Below, piece after piece: positions 1 to 6,639 of a DNA stretch of 10,877 bases. The position numbers and the translations under genes are program-made. Position 1 is the stretch's first letter; the number at the start of each line of letters is the position of its first letter. Below the pieces are notes generated by a model. It was given only the letters and a program-made list of their open reading frames with translations. It did no database searches and had not been told where the DNA came from. The stretch comes from Gammaproteobacteria bacterium (GTDB lineage Bacteria; Pseudomonadota; Gammaproteobacteria; Thiohalospirales; Thiohalospiraceae), in the NCBI GenBank assembly GCA_011322575.1, contig DRMK01000176.1, forward strand, positions 1 through 10,877, written 5' to 3'.

Positions 1-1
1 G

Positions 2-49
2 GGCGGCATGGGCGGTGGCATGGGGGGTGGCATGGGGGGTGGCATGGGG
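2..49 (+). repeat. Tandem 12-base repeat, four copies
   Basis: The unit ggtggcatgggg occurs four times in a row. Two copies are exact at 26-49, 14-25 is also exact, and the first copy (2-13) differs at two positions. Because 12 is a multiple of three the repeat keeps frame and encodes Gly-Gly-Met-Gly. It begins at the window edge, so the full copy number is unknown. Confidence 0.85.
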
Positions 50-67
50 GGCGGTGGTTGCAGGTAG
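2..67 (+). CDS. 3' end of an upstream gene with a Gly/Met-repeat tail (partial)
   Basis: Frame 2 is open from the window edge to a TAG at 65-67. It encodes four Gly-Gly-Met-Gly units followed by a short Gly run and a terminal Cys-Arg. Only the last 21 residues are visible, so the function of the protein cannot be read. The stop lies 55 bases before the cytochrome start at 123 and on the same strand, so the two may share a transcript. Low-complexity Gly-rich tails of this kind occur on exported and surface proteins, but this is a weak hint. A competing reading in frame 3 gives a Trp-Gly repeat that runs into the cytochrome frame; the Gly/Met reading is preferred because it ends cleanly before a plausible ribosome-binding site and start. 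Confidence 0.5.
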   Translation, partial: GGMGGGMGGGMGGGMGGGGCR

Positions 68-122
68 CCCGGTCCGCCAGCTTGCTGCTGGGCCATCAAC
101 TGTAAGGCTGTATAGGATAGCG

Positions 123-1787
123 ATGAAACCCATGACAAAAGCGATCCTCTCGCTGTGGCTGGCACTGCTGTGCGGTACCTTATGGGCCACCGTTCCGCCC
201 CCGCCGGTCAACCAGAACATGGGCATACCCGATGGCGTGTTCAACGACATGACCTTTCAAACCTGCCTGGGCTGCCATGGTGATCCCGGAAACAGTCCGG
301 CGCCGGTGAACAGCGGCTACCTGCCCGACAGACACCATCTGCGCATAGACACTCCTATTGGGGATTATTCCGCATCGCCGTTTCCGGAAGACTCACCCGA
401 CGGCACCCACAAATGCATTACCTGCCACAAGGTGGACTGGATCGTCGATCCAGCCAGACCCGGCGGGGGATATTTCGGCTTCGCACAGGATCCGTCCAGT
501 GCGGAGTTCCGAAACTGTCTCAACTGTCACGCGCAAACGCCGGGGATAGCATCGGTCCACCATCTGACCCAAAAGGCACAGGAGGCAAAGTGCCACCTAT
601 GCCACGGCAGCCTCATCAACGACCCCAACGACGGTCACTACGTGCCGGATTATGAAATCTCGATCATAACCCCCTGGCCAGGAGACAACTACGACACCAC
701 CAGTCCGTCAAACCGCTTCGAACCGCCGGTGGCTGCCTACAACGGCCGGCGCAAGGGAAACTGCACTCACTGCCACTACTCGGGCCAGGATCAGATGACC
801 GGGCAGCTGGTATCCAGTAACTATGAAACCCATCATGGAACCGGCGTCGGCCAGCCCAATAGCGGTTCCAGACACGGTTGCGATCTCTGCCACGACGCGG
901 AGGCGCCAAACTATACAATCCGCGGTTGTGAAAGATGTCACGGTGTCAGCTCCCTGCACAATATAGAGTTCGACAAGGACGGAGACGGCATAACACCAGG
1001 GAAAGAGGCACCGTTCTGGGGCCATATTGGCAGTCCTGCCAACTGCAGGGGGTGCCACGGAAATTTCCAGGGTGCTGGCGTGCAGGCGATACTGCAGAGC
1101 GAGGAGGAATCCACCGGGAGTGCGAATATCGTTCCAACCTTCAGCCATATGAGGACCAGGGGGCGCGGCATGCATGGCGGAGGCAGAATGCGCAGCGCAG
1201 CCAACTCCCCGGAACCCAGGGTGCTCACCTTTACCGGCTCCGGTTTTATCAGCACCGTGGAGAGCCCCGACGGCCCGGTGGAGATCACCGCCAGACTCGT
1301 CCTGGAAGACAGAAACGGTATCCGTTACGAATTCGAGCCTGAAAGGGTCACCCATACCCTCCTTGAAGTGGTTATTCCGGACGGTTTCCCTGCCGGCAGT
1401 TATGACCTCTATCTGGTCAAGGGAACTGTACGCAGCCCCGTTGCCAATCTGGTAATCAGGCCCGATGTGACTGTTGATCAGGTGAGTTGCAACAAGGGTA
1501 ACATCACCGTCCGCGGCTCTGGTTTTAGTAGTTACCTAAACGCCGAGGGATCGGGAACCATGTTGTTCGATAGCACCAGACAGAGGGCTTGTACCGTAAC
1601 CAGCTGGAGCGACGATACCATTGTGGCCGACTGTGGCCACGACAGCAGTGGCAACATACGGGTGGAGAGCATATTCGGCAGCGCCGACGGAAACATCAGC
1701 TGTGGTCCGGTCAATGACGCGGGAGGCAGGCCACGGTGGTGGTCCATCTGGAGCTGGTGGGCATCCTGGAGCTGGTCGAGGAGATAG
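123..1787 (+). CDS. Secreted octaheme c-type cytochrome with two TIG/Ig-like domains
   Basis: The 554-residue protein has eight CxxCH heme-attachment motifs at residues 48, 98, 132, 157, 214, 253, 269 and 308, with spare His residues (including HH pairs) available as distal ligands. An N-terminal signal peptide (Lys at 2 and 6, hydrophobic to about 20, likely cut after LWA at 22) implies export and periplasmic heme attachment. Residues about 361-446 and 447-540 each carry a GSGF-type strand pattern typical of IPT/TIG Ig-like folds. The expected role is electron transfer at or beyond the outer membrane. The start at 123 is chosen over the longer frame from 15 because the upstream part is repeat-encoded, an aggat lies at 114-118, and the signal peptide begins there; ATG at 132 is an alternative. 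The tail is oddly Trp-rich (seven Trp in 16 residues). I do not recognise a named family such as OmcZ or MtrC with confidence. Confidence 0.85.
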   Translation: MKPMTKAILSLWLALLCGTLWATVPPPPVNQNMGIPDGVFNDMTFQTCLGCHGDPGNSPAPVNSGYLPDRHHLRIDTPIGDYSASPFPEDSPDGTHKCITCHKVDWIVDPARPGGGYFGFAQDPSSAEFRNCLNCHAQTPGIASVHHLTQKAQEAKCHLCHGSLINDPNDGHYVPDYEISIITPWPGDNYDTTSPSNRFEPPVAAYNGRRKGNCTHCHYSGQDQMTGQLVSSNYETHHGTGVGQPNSGSRHGCDLCHDAEAPNYTIRGCERCHGVSSLHNIEFDKDGDGITPGKEAPFWGHIGSPANCRGCHGNFQGAGVQAILQSEEESTGSANIVPTFSHMRTRGRGMHGGGRMRSAANSPEPRVLTFTGSGFISTVESPDGPVEITARLVLEDRNGIRYEFEPERVTHTLLEVVIPDGFPAGSYDLYLVKGTVRSPVANLVIRPDVTVDQVSCNKGNITVRGSGFSSYLNAEGSGTMLFDSTRQRACTVTSWSDDTIVADCGHDSSGNIRVESIFGSADGNISCGPVNDAGGRPRWWSIWSWWASWSWSRR

Positions 1788-1869
1788 CGTGATTACCACG
1801 GGAGCGCAAGCGCGCAAGAGATGGATATTCGAGAACTGGAGCACAGTTCATTGCACTTACTTCAAGGAA

Positions 1870-1894
1870 CATATGCGGGAATCCCCCGAATATG
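1870..1894 (+). other. Hairpin in the gap between the cytochrome and the hydrolase-like gene
   Basis: The 134-base gap 1788-1921 contains an inverted repeat: catatgcggg (1870-1879) pairs with cccgaatatg (1885-1894) in nine of ten positions around a five-base loop. No T-run follows, so it is not a good intrinsic terminator. It could be an RNA-processing or attenuation structure that sets unequal expression of the two genes, or it could be chance. Nothing else clear is seen in this gap apart from the downstream ribosome-binding site. Confidence 0.4.
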
Positions 1895-1921
1895 CGATCA
1901 CGAAACGAGAGGAGAGCAGAC

Positions 1922-2998
1922 ATGGAGGTATTGCTTGCCGTCAAAAGATATGCCGTATACTGGTTCGTTGTCATACTGGTGCTGCCCGCTGGATGCCTGA
2001 ATCCCTATGCGGCCGGATCCAAGGGCGATGACTTCGGCTCGTATCCGGACTCGGTCGACCCGCAAAACTTTCATCCCGGATATTTCATGATTGTGGGCCA
2101 GCGCGCCTCTACCGGTGATTTTGACACCATCAGGGACAATCCGGATTTCGTCGGCGTTAAAAAGATATATAGCTGGAGAGCGCTTGAACCAGCACCTGGC
2201 GTCTACGACTTCTCGGAGATAGAGAGCGATCTCGCCTATCTGCAGCAGATGGGCAAGCGCCTCTGGCTCCAGATCAAGGAGACACAGTATTTTGCTCAAT
2301 ACCAACCCCATGTCCCGGAATACATGTGGGACAATCCCGACTATGGATGTGGACAGCCAAGTCCCGACGGCCGGGTTTTCTATGGTACCTTCTGGCGTGG
2401 CGTCAACGATGGGCACTGGGTGGTATGCCGCGGGAACGACGAATTCGATCGGCGGCACAGAGCGCTGTATGCGGCTCTTGGAGAGCGTTTCAACCGAGAG
2501 CCTTTCATAGAAGGAGTCACCCTGGACGAGACCTCCACGGGAGCCAATCCGAACCCCGTCGAAAAGATCTACAGTTCATTCAAGGAGCTGGCTCTGGCTA
2601 CCAAGAAAGCATTTCCCGACAAGGTGGTTACCCAGATGATCAACTACGCCCCCTTCGATCTGGAGGAGTTCTCCGAGTTCCTGCGCAGTAACGGTATCGC
2701 AACTGGCGGGCCGGATGTGCACCCCCTGCGGGCCGATGGGGTACTCGAGGAGGTCTATGCCATTCACAAGAGGAATCGCTGGGACACACCCAACAGTATC
2801 GATATCCAATGGTGTAACTGGGACTGTTACGGAAAAACATTTTCTTCACAGGAGCTGCTACAGGTCGCCATAGAGCGGATCAATCCCTGGTATCTGTTTT
2901 GGGCGCAGCACCCCGACTACTTCTTTGACGACGTGGTTCCGACGGTGCGGGAGCACCCCTTGCCTGCGGCCGAGGAATTCTACGGAGCCGCAGAATAG
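1922..2998 (+). CDS. Exported glycoside-hydrolase-like (TIM-barrel, clan GH-A type) protein
   Basis: The protein has about 358 residues. The start at 1922 is preferred to 1892 because a purine-rich gagaggagag (about 1907-1916) sits just upstream and the protein then opens with a membrane or signal segment ending in VLPAGC near residue 25. That resembles a lipobox, although Pro at -3 is unusual, so it may be a lipoprotein or a plain signal anchor. Around residues 82-96 the pattern YSWRALEP, then PGVYDF, matches the (beta/alpha)8 barrel start typical of GH42/GH5-like enzymes. It is followed by a strand plus WLQIKET, and near residue 201 by GVTLDE, where a catalytic acid would be expected after strand 4. 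Trp and Tyr are plentiful, as in sugar-binding clefts. No exact GH family is recognised and the catalytic pair is unproven. It follows the cytochrome on the same strand and ends convergent to mutL. Confidence 0.6.
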   Translation: MEVLLAVKRYAVYWFVVILVLPAGCLNPYAAGSKGDDFGSYPDSVDPQNFHPGYFMIVGQRASTGDFDTIRDNPDFVGVKKIYSWRALEPAPGVYDFSEIESDLAYLQQMGKRLWLQIKETQYFAQYQPHVPEYMWDNPDYGCGQPSPDGRVFYGTFWRGVNDGHWVVCRGNDEFDRRHRALYAALGERFNREPFIEGVTLDETSTGANPNPVEKIYSSFKELALATKKAFPDKVVTQMINYAPFDLEEFSEFLRSNGIATGGPDVHPLRADGVLEEVYAIHKRNRWDTPNSIDIQWCNWDCYGKTFSSQELLQVAIERINPWYLFWAQHPDYFFDDVVPTVREHPLPAAEEFYGAAE

Positions 2999-3013
2999 CG
3001 ACTGGACACTCGA

Positions 3014-3038
3014 AGAGGATGGAACCGGCTCATCCTCT
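3014..3038. terminator. Possible shared stem-loop between convergent genes
   Basis: agaggatg (3014-3021) is the exact reverse complement of catcctct (3031-3038), giving an 8-base-pair stem and a 9-base loop. It lies between the stop of the hydrolase-like gene (2998) and mutL, and it includes the mutL stop (3030-3032). The position suits a bidirectional transcription end. Neither side has a T-run, so intrinsic termination would be weak. Confidence 0.4.
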
Positions 3039-4775
3039 GATTCTCAGAAACAGTCCGTGCAGATCCTCGAGGCAGAGCTCGACGAAAACATGCTGCCCCT
3101 CTCGCCCCTCCACCAAGGGTTGCACATCGTAAAGCAGCTCTTGCAGCTGGTCCCGGCTGGGCCGTGGGGCGAAAGCAGCACCGTGATGCGCCAGCAGACC
3201 GCACAGATCAGGCACCTCCTTCTCGGCATGCGCCAGTTCTGTAAGAAGGGAAGGCACCAATCGTGTTACATCGCACCCCGCCAATGGGGCGGGAAGCCGC
3301 CGCACCACTGCACTGTCGGGGGAAACAAGGGTGACCTCCAGACCCAGCTCCAAAAGCCGTTTCCCGAAACGCTCCAGAGCAGCAGCGGAAGCGGGTTCCA
3401 GTTCTACCTGCTGCGGCAACAGTAACGGCTGAGAGGCCCTCCCCCCCGCCTCTTGGGCGTAGCCCAGACGCTCCCGGAACAACATCTCCCGGGCCGGCTG
3501 AATCTCCACCAGCAGATACCGCTCCCCCTGTCGCACCAGGGCGTAACATCCAAACAAGTCCTCCACCAGCCCCCAGGAAAGGGAATCGTCGGCGACTACC
3601 CTTCCCCCACCGCCAGCAGCCGGCTCATGCAGCCTCTTGTAGAGCTCAATCTCCTCTTTTACCGCCGCAGCTTTGTGTCGACCGGGAGATGCTCCCGAGT
3701 ATTTCGGAAACAACGGGGATGGCGAATCGCCAGCTTCCGATCCGCGAATCTCTCCGCTATCCACCTCTCCACGCCCCAGCGCCTGTTCCAGGCAACTCAG
3801 CAGGAAATCGTGTACCAGCCGCGCCTCCCGGAACCGCACCTCATGCTTGGTGGGATGCACGTTTACATCCACCTGCTCTGGCGCCATTTCGAGAAACAGT
3901 ACATAGGCCGGGTGCCGCCCCTCGTACAGACGGTCCCGATAGGCCTGGCGGATGGCGTGGTTCACCAGCCGGTCGCGGATGGCGCGCCCGTTGAGGTAGA
4001 AGTACTGCGTATCGGTCTGGCTGCGTGCGAATTTGGGGGTCGCCAGCCAGCCATGCAGGCGCATGCCGGACGCCTCGAACTCGATGTGCAACGCGTGCTC
4101 CAGAAATCCCTTGCCACATAACTGCGCCAGACGCCGCTCCCTGTCCCGCCTGTCCGTGCAGGGATGCAGCCGGTACACGCAACGCTGAGAGTTGTGAAAC
4201 GTGAAGCGTATATCGAAACGGCTCAGGGCCACCCGCTTGAATACCTCATCGAGATGACCCTGCTCGGTGCGCTCGCTGCGCAGAAAACGGCGCCGCACCG
4301 GAGTATTGAAAAACAGATCCCGTACCTCTACCGTGGTTCCAACCTCACGCGGCTGCGGGACCGGCTCCCCTTCAATTGCGCTGCCAGCCACCTCCAGACA
4401 CCACGCGGTCTCCATCTCCGCGCTTCGCGACACGATACGGAAACGCGCAACCGAGGCGATGCTGGCCAGCGCCTCGCCCCGAAACCCCATGCTGGAAAGC
4501 CGCTCCAGATCTGAAAGTTTCTCTATCTTGCTGGTAGCATGGCGGCTTACCGCCAGCGCCAGATCGTCACGGTGTATGCCGCAACCGTCGTCCTGCACCC
4601 GGATCAGCCCTGCCCCGCCCCGCTCCACATCTACCCGGATGACGCCGGCCCCCGAGTCCAGGCTGTTCTCGAGCAGCTCCTTCAGCACGGAAGCCGGGCG
4701 CTCTACCACCTCCCCGGCCGCGATCTGGTTGGCCAGCCGGGGAGACAGAATGTGTACGCGGGAAGCAGGTTTCAT
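3030..4775 (-). CDS. mutL: DNA mismatch repair protein MutL (endonuclease motifs absent)
   Basis: MutL is a GHKL ATPase that links MutS at a mismatch to the strand-nicking enzyme and to UvrD. The 581-residue product shows all the N-terminal motifs: LANQIAAGEVVERPASV (14-30), ELLENSLD with the catalytic Glu36 and Asn37, DDGCGI (62-67), RHATSK (78-83), GFRGEAL (97-103), and the later DVNVHPTKHEVRF. A variable linker (roughly 340-400) precedes a C-terminal dimerisation domain. The metal-binding endonuclease motif DQHAxxExxxxE is replaced by EIQPAREMLFRE (about residue 420), and no CPHGRP motif is seen, as in MutH-using gammaproteobacteria such as E. coli (615 residues). The start fits the family N-terminus, though the Shine-Dalgarno sequence is poor. 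mutL follows amiB in the same direction, a conserved pairing, but here an inverted-repeat element separates them. Confidence 0.97.
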   Translation of the reverse strand: MKPASRVHILSPRLANQIAAGEVVERPASVLKELLENSLDSGAGVIRVDVERGGAGLIRVQDDGCGIHRDDLALAVSRHATSKIEKLSDLERLSSMGFRGEALASIASVARFRIVSRSAEMETAWCLEVAGSAIEGEPVPQPREVGTTVEVRDLFFNTPVRRRFLRSERTEQGHLDEVFKRVALSRFDIRFTFHNSQRCVYRLHPCTDRRDRERRLAQLCGKGFLEHALHIEFEASGMRLHGWLATPKFARSQTDTQYFYLNGRAIRDRLVNHAIRQAYRDRLYEGRHPAYVLFLEMAPEQVDVNVHPTKHEVRFREARLVHDFLLSCLEQALGRGEVDSGEIRGSEAGDSPSPLFPKYSGASPGRHKAAAVKEEIELYKRLHEPAAGGGGRVVADDSLSWGLVEDLFGCYALVRQGERYLLVEIQPAREMLFRERLGYAQEAGGRASQPLLLPQQVELEPASAAALERFGKRLLELGLEVTLVSPDSAVVRRLPAPLAGCDVTRLVPSLLTELAHAEKEVPDLCGLLAHHGAAFAPRPSRDQLQELLYDVQPLVEGREGQHVFVELCLEDLHGLFLRIRG

Positions 4776-4805
4776 GGCTGTAACTAAGGTGATAAATTAG
4801 GAAGA

Positions 4806-5071
4806 TCTTCCTCAAATCGTGTGGGTGAAATGGTAAATCATCCTTGACAGGCGGAACGCACGCCGGAAGATGGTCGGCAGAAGGGGGATTGGGGACACTT
4901 TGGGATAGCCGAACCAGTTGCAATTAGCGCAGGTAGTGGATATCCGCTTGTCCCCAGCCAGACAAGCCCCAATCCCCTTCTGGCTACCGAGTATGTGGCG
5001 TGCATTCCGCCTGTCAAGGACGAAGCCGCTACGCGGTGATTTACCATTTCACCCACACGATTTGAGGAAGA
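4806..5071. repeat. 266-base nested inverted-repeat element (MITE-like or structured RNA)
   Basis: The outer arms 4806-4840 and 5037-5071 are perfect 35-base reverse complements. A second arm pair, 4841-4864 and 4997-5020, matches at 23 of 24 positions. A third, 4879-4894 and 4967-4981, matches with one bulged G. A small hairpin, gcttgtc (4946-4952) with gacaagc (4961-4967), lies inside. The right side alone carries 16 extra bases (5021-5036), themselves able to form ccgc/gcgg. No credible gene lies inside. It occupies most of the gap between mutL and amiB and would be transcribed if they are co-transcribed. A 7-base aggaaga stands at 4799-4805 and again at the right end (5065-5071); with the left arm it makes the 14-base palindrome 4799-4812. 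No clear target-site duplication is seen. A miniature transposon or an ERIC-like intergenic palindrome is the likeliest reading; a functional RNA is possible. Confidence 0.85.
4990..5017 (-). promoter_or_regulatory. Candidate sigma70-type promoter for mutL inside the repeat element
   Basis: On the minus strand a perfect TTGACA (plus-strand 5012-5017) is followed after 16 bases by CATACT (4990-4995), which has four of six matches to a -10 box. Transcription would run through the left half of the inverted repeat into mutL, about 215 bases on. It matters because a possible terminator follows amiB. The same TTGACA also occurs in the left arm facing the other way, without a good -10, so the match may simply be part of the repeat. 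Confidence 0.3.
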
Positions 5072-5074
5072 CCC

Positions 5075-5111
5075 AATCAGGATTCAGCGTCCCTCCAACT
5101 GAATCCTGATT
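5075..5111. repeat. Perfect 13-base inverted repeat (hairpin)
   Basis: aatcaggattcag (5075-5087) and ctgaatcctgatt (5099-5111) are exact reverse complements with an 11-base loop. The hairpin begins four bases after the large inverted-repeat element ends, so it may be part of the same insertion or an older structure it landed beside. No T-run follows on either strand, so termination is not the obvious role. The remaining bases to 5179 show no gene or clear site. Confidence 0.75.
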
Positions 5112-5179
5112 TATTACCTTGAAAGAGTACCAGGGGGTGTTCTCCATTCAGGTTAGGCCCGCCCCCTCGACCAGGAAGG

Positions 5180-5222
5180 AAAACCGCGGCGGGCCCGTGG
5201 CGCGAAACGCGGCTACCCGCCG
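5180..5222 (-). terminator. Possible intrinsic terminator after amiB
   Basis: Read on the minus strand, CGGCGGG (5222-5216) pairs with CCCGCCG (5193-5187). The inside can form a further CGCG/CGCG stem, and CGG then TTTT (5183-5180) follows. The stem includes the amiB stop codon. The T-run is short and the loop branched, so strength is uncertain. If active, mutL would need its own promoter. Confidence 0.35.
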
Positions 5223-6550
5223 AGAGTGGCAGGAATCAGCAGCACGTCGCCCACCCTCAGCAGGTCGCCACGCAGTCCATTGCTGCGCCGCAACTCCTCT
5301 ACCCGTACCCGGTGACGGCGCGCTATGGTGGAGATGGTGTCACCCGGCTGGATCACATAACGCTTTCCCTCCGAGCGCAGCGCAAGCGTGGTTCCAGGTG
5401 GAGGATTTTTCACGAAGTAGGCTCTTACCCCCTGAAGAATGGCTCTGGCCAGTTTCTGCTGATGCCTGACATTTTTGAGCTTGCGCTCCTCCCCGGGATT
5501 GGAGATGAAGGCGGTCTCCACCAGAATGGAGGGAATGTCCGGCGACTTGAGCACCGCGAATCCCGCCTGCTCTACATGATCCTTGTGTAACGCGTTCACC
5601 TCTCCCAGCTGTTGCAATACCGAGGAAGCCACGACGTTGCTGGCTTCGATGGTCGCGGTCTGGGAGAGATCCAGCAGCACCGAGGCCAGCACCTCGTCCT
5701 TGTCGTCCAGACTAACCCCGCCGATTAGATCGGCCGCGTTCTCTCTCTCCGCCAACCAGCGCGCCGCCTCGCTGCTGGCGCCGTGCTCCGACAGCGTGAA
5801 TACAGAGGAACCGTGGGCGCGCCGGTTCTTGAACGAATCGGCATGGATCGAGACGAACAGATCAGCCTTGTGCCCCCGGGCCCGCTCGATCCGCTCCCGT
5901 AACTTCACGCGATAGTCTCCGTCGCGGATCATGACCGCACGCATGCCAGGCTCCCGGTTCACCAGCCGCTCCAGCTTGCGGGCAATGGCCAGCACCACAT
6001 CCTTCTCGCGGGTACCGTTCCGCCCGATGGCGCCAGGATCGTCACCCCCGTGACCGGCATCTATGGCAATGACCACATCCCGGCCACGGCGGGGAACGGG
6101 GACGGGCCGGGAAGCTTTGGTGGCACGGCTCTTCCCGTCCGTAGCCACGAGATCCACCACCAGCCGGTATCCATACTTGCGATTTGGCTTGAGAATGAAG
6201 CTGCTGGGGGTGACCGGACGGACCAGATCCAGCACCATGCGCAGATCACCACCGTTCCGCCGCGCGGAACGGATCCGCTTCAGCCAGCCGCCGGTCGATG
6301 CGGCCACCGGACGCAACCGGCCGGAACTGGCGTTGGAGAGATCCAGCACCACCCGCTCCGGGTTGGAGAGCCGGAATACCCTGTGCTTCACCGGAGAGCT
6401 GATATCGAATACCAGACGCAGCTTGTCTGCCGATTGCGACAGGCGGATCCCGCCCACCTGCACCGGTTGCGCCCACACCGCAACGGAGAGCAGCACCAGG
6501 AGGATCGTGGCGAATATTCTTGTTGTGACCGTCATAACCATCCGCGGCAT
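5213..6550 (-). CDS. amiB: N-acetylmuramoyl-L-alanine amidase, AmiB type (AMIN + Amidase_3 + LysM)
   Basis: This periplasmic zinc enzyme cleaves the bond between N-acetylmuramic acid and the stem peptide, splitting septal peptidoglycan at division. The 445-residue product has a signal peptide (to about 28), an AMIN targeting domain (about 29-134), the Amidase_3 domain (about 158-380) and a C-terminal LysM peptidoglycan-binding domain (about 397-440). Zinc ligands and the catalytic residue are visible: His167 (DAGHGG), Glu182 (REKD), His236 (SIHAD) and Glu345 (VETAF). The LysM and the mutL neighbour favour AmiB over AmiC. In AmiB/C enzymes a helix between Glu182 and the last motif usually blocks the site until EnvC/NlpD-type activators bind; the long segment 255-330 fits that. 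Met4 or Met6 could be the true start, since no strong ribosome-binding site marks any of them. The upstream neighbour is mlaB, not tsaE as in E. coli. Confidence 0.93.
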   Translation of the reverse strand: MPRMVMTVTTRIFATILLVLLSVAVWAQPVQVGGIRLSQSADKLRLVFDISSPVKHRVFRLSNPERVVLDLSNASSGRLRPVAASTGGWLKRIRSARRNGGDLRMVLDLVRPVTPSSFILKPNRKYGYRLVVDLVATDGKSRATKASRPVPVPRRGRDVVIAIDAGHGGDDPGAIGRNGTREKDVVLAIARKLERLVNREPGMRAVMIRDGDYRVKLRERIERARGHKADLFVSIHADSFKNRRAHGSSVFTLSEHGASSEAARWLAERENAADLIGGVSLDDKDEVLASVLLDLSQTATIEASNVVASSVLQQLGEVNALHKDHVEQAGFAVLKSPDIPSILVETAFISNPGEERKLKNVRHQQKLARAILQGVRAYFVKNPPPGTTLALRSEGKRYVIQPGDTISTIARRHRVRVEELRRSNGLRGDLLRVGDVLLIPATLGG

Positions 6551-6639
6551 AGTGGCTATAGGTGCAAGCTAACTCAATTCTTTAGTCTTCGCAAGGGAAA
6601 ACTTTATTATTTTAAGCGGCTACGCGAGCCATTTATAGT
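6551..6639 (-). promoter_or_regulatory. AT-rich gap upstream of amiB, probably holding its promoter
   Basis: These 89 bases between the mlaB stop and amiB are clearly richer in A and T than the flanking genes. On the minus strand they contain a TAAAAT hexamer and a short GGCT/AGCC stem after mlaB. No pair of boxes with good spacing could be settled, so a promoter is inferred from composition and position only. Confidence 0.3.

Noticed and set aside
15..122. N-terminal extension of the cytochrome frame
   Set aside because: It is encoded by the 12-base repeat in another frame, has no ribosome-binding site, and would bury the signal peptide that starts at 123.
708..1355. Long minus-strand open frame opposite the cytochrome
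   Set aside because: It lies wholly antisense to the CxxCH-coding region and shows no recognisable protein pattern.
1892..1921. Earlier ATG for the hydrolase-like gene
   Set aside because: It adds ten charged residues before the signal segment and lies upstream of the good ribosome-binding site at about 1907-1916.
4799..4812. 14-base palindrome aggaagatcttcct as an operator upstream of mutL
   Set aside because: It arises where the aggaaga flank meets the left repeat arm, so it is better explained by the repeat structure than by a regulator site.
4838..5109. Small open frames inside the inverted-repeat element, on both strands
   Set aside because: They are built from palindromic DNA, show no protein-like pattern, and have no good start signals.
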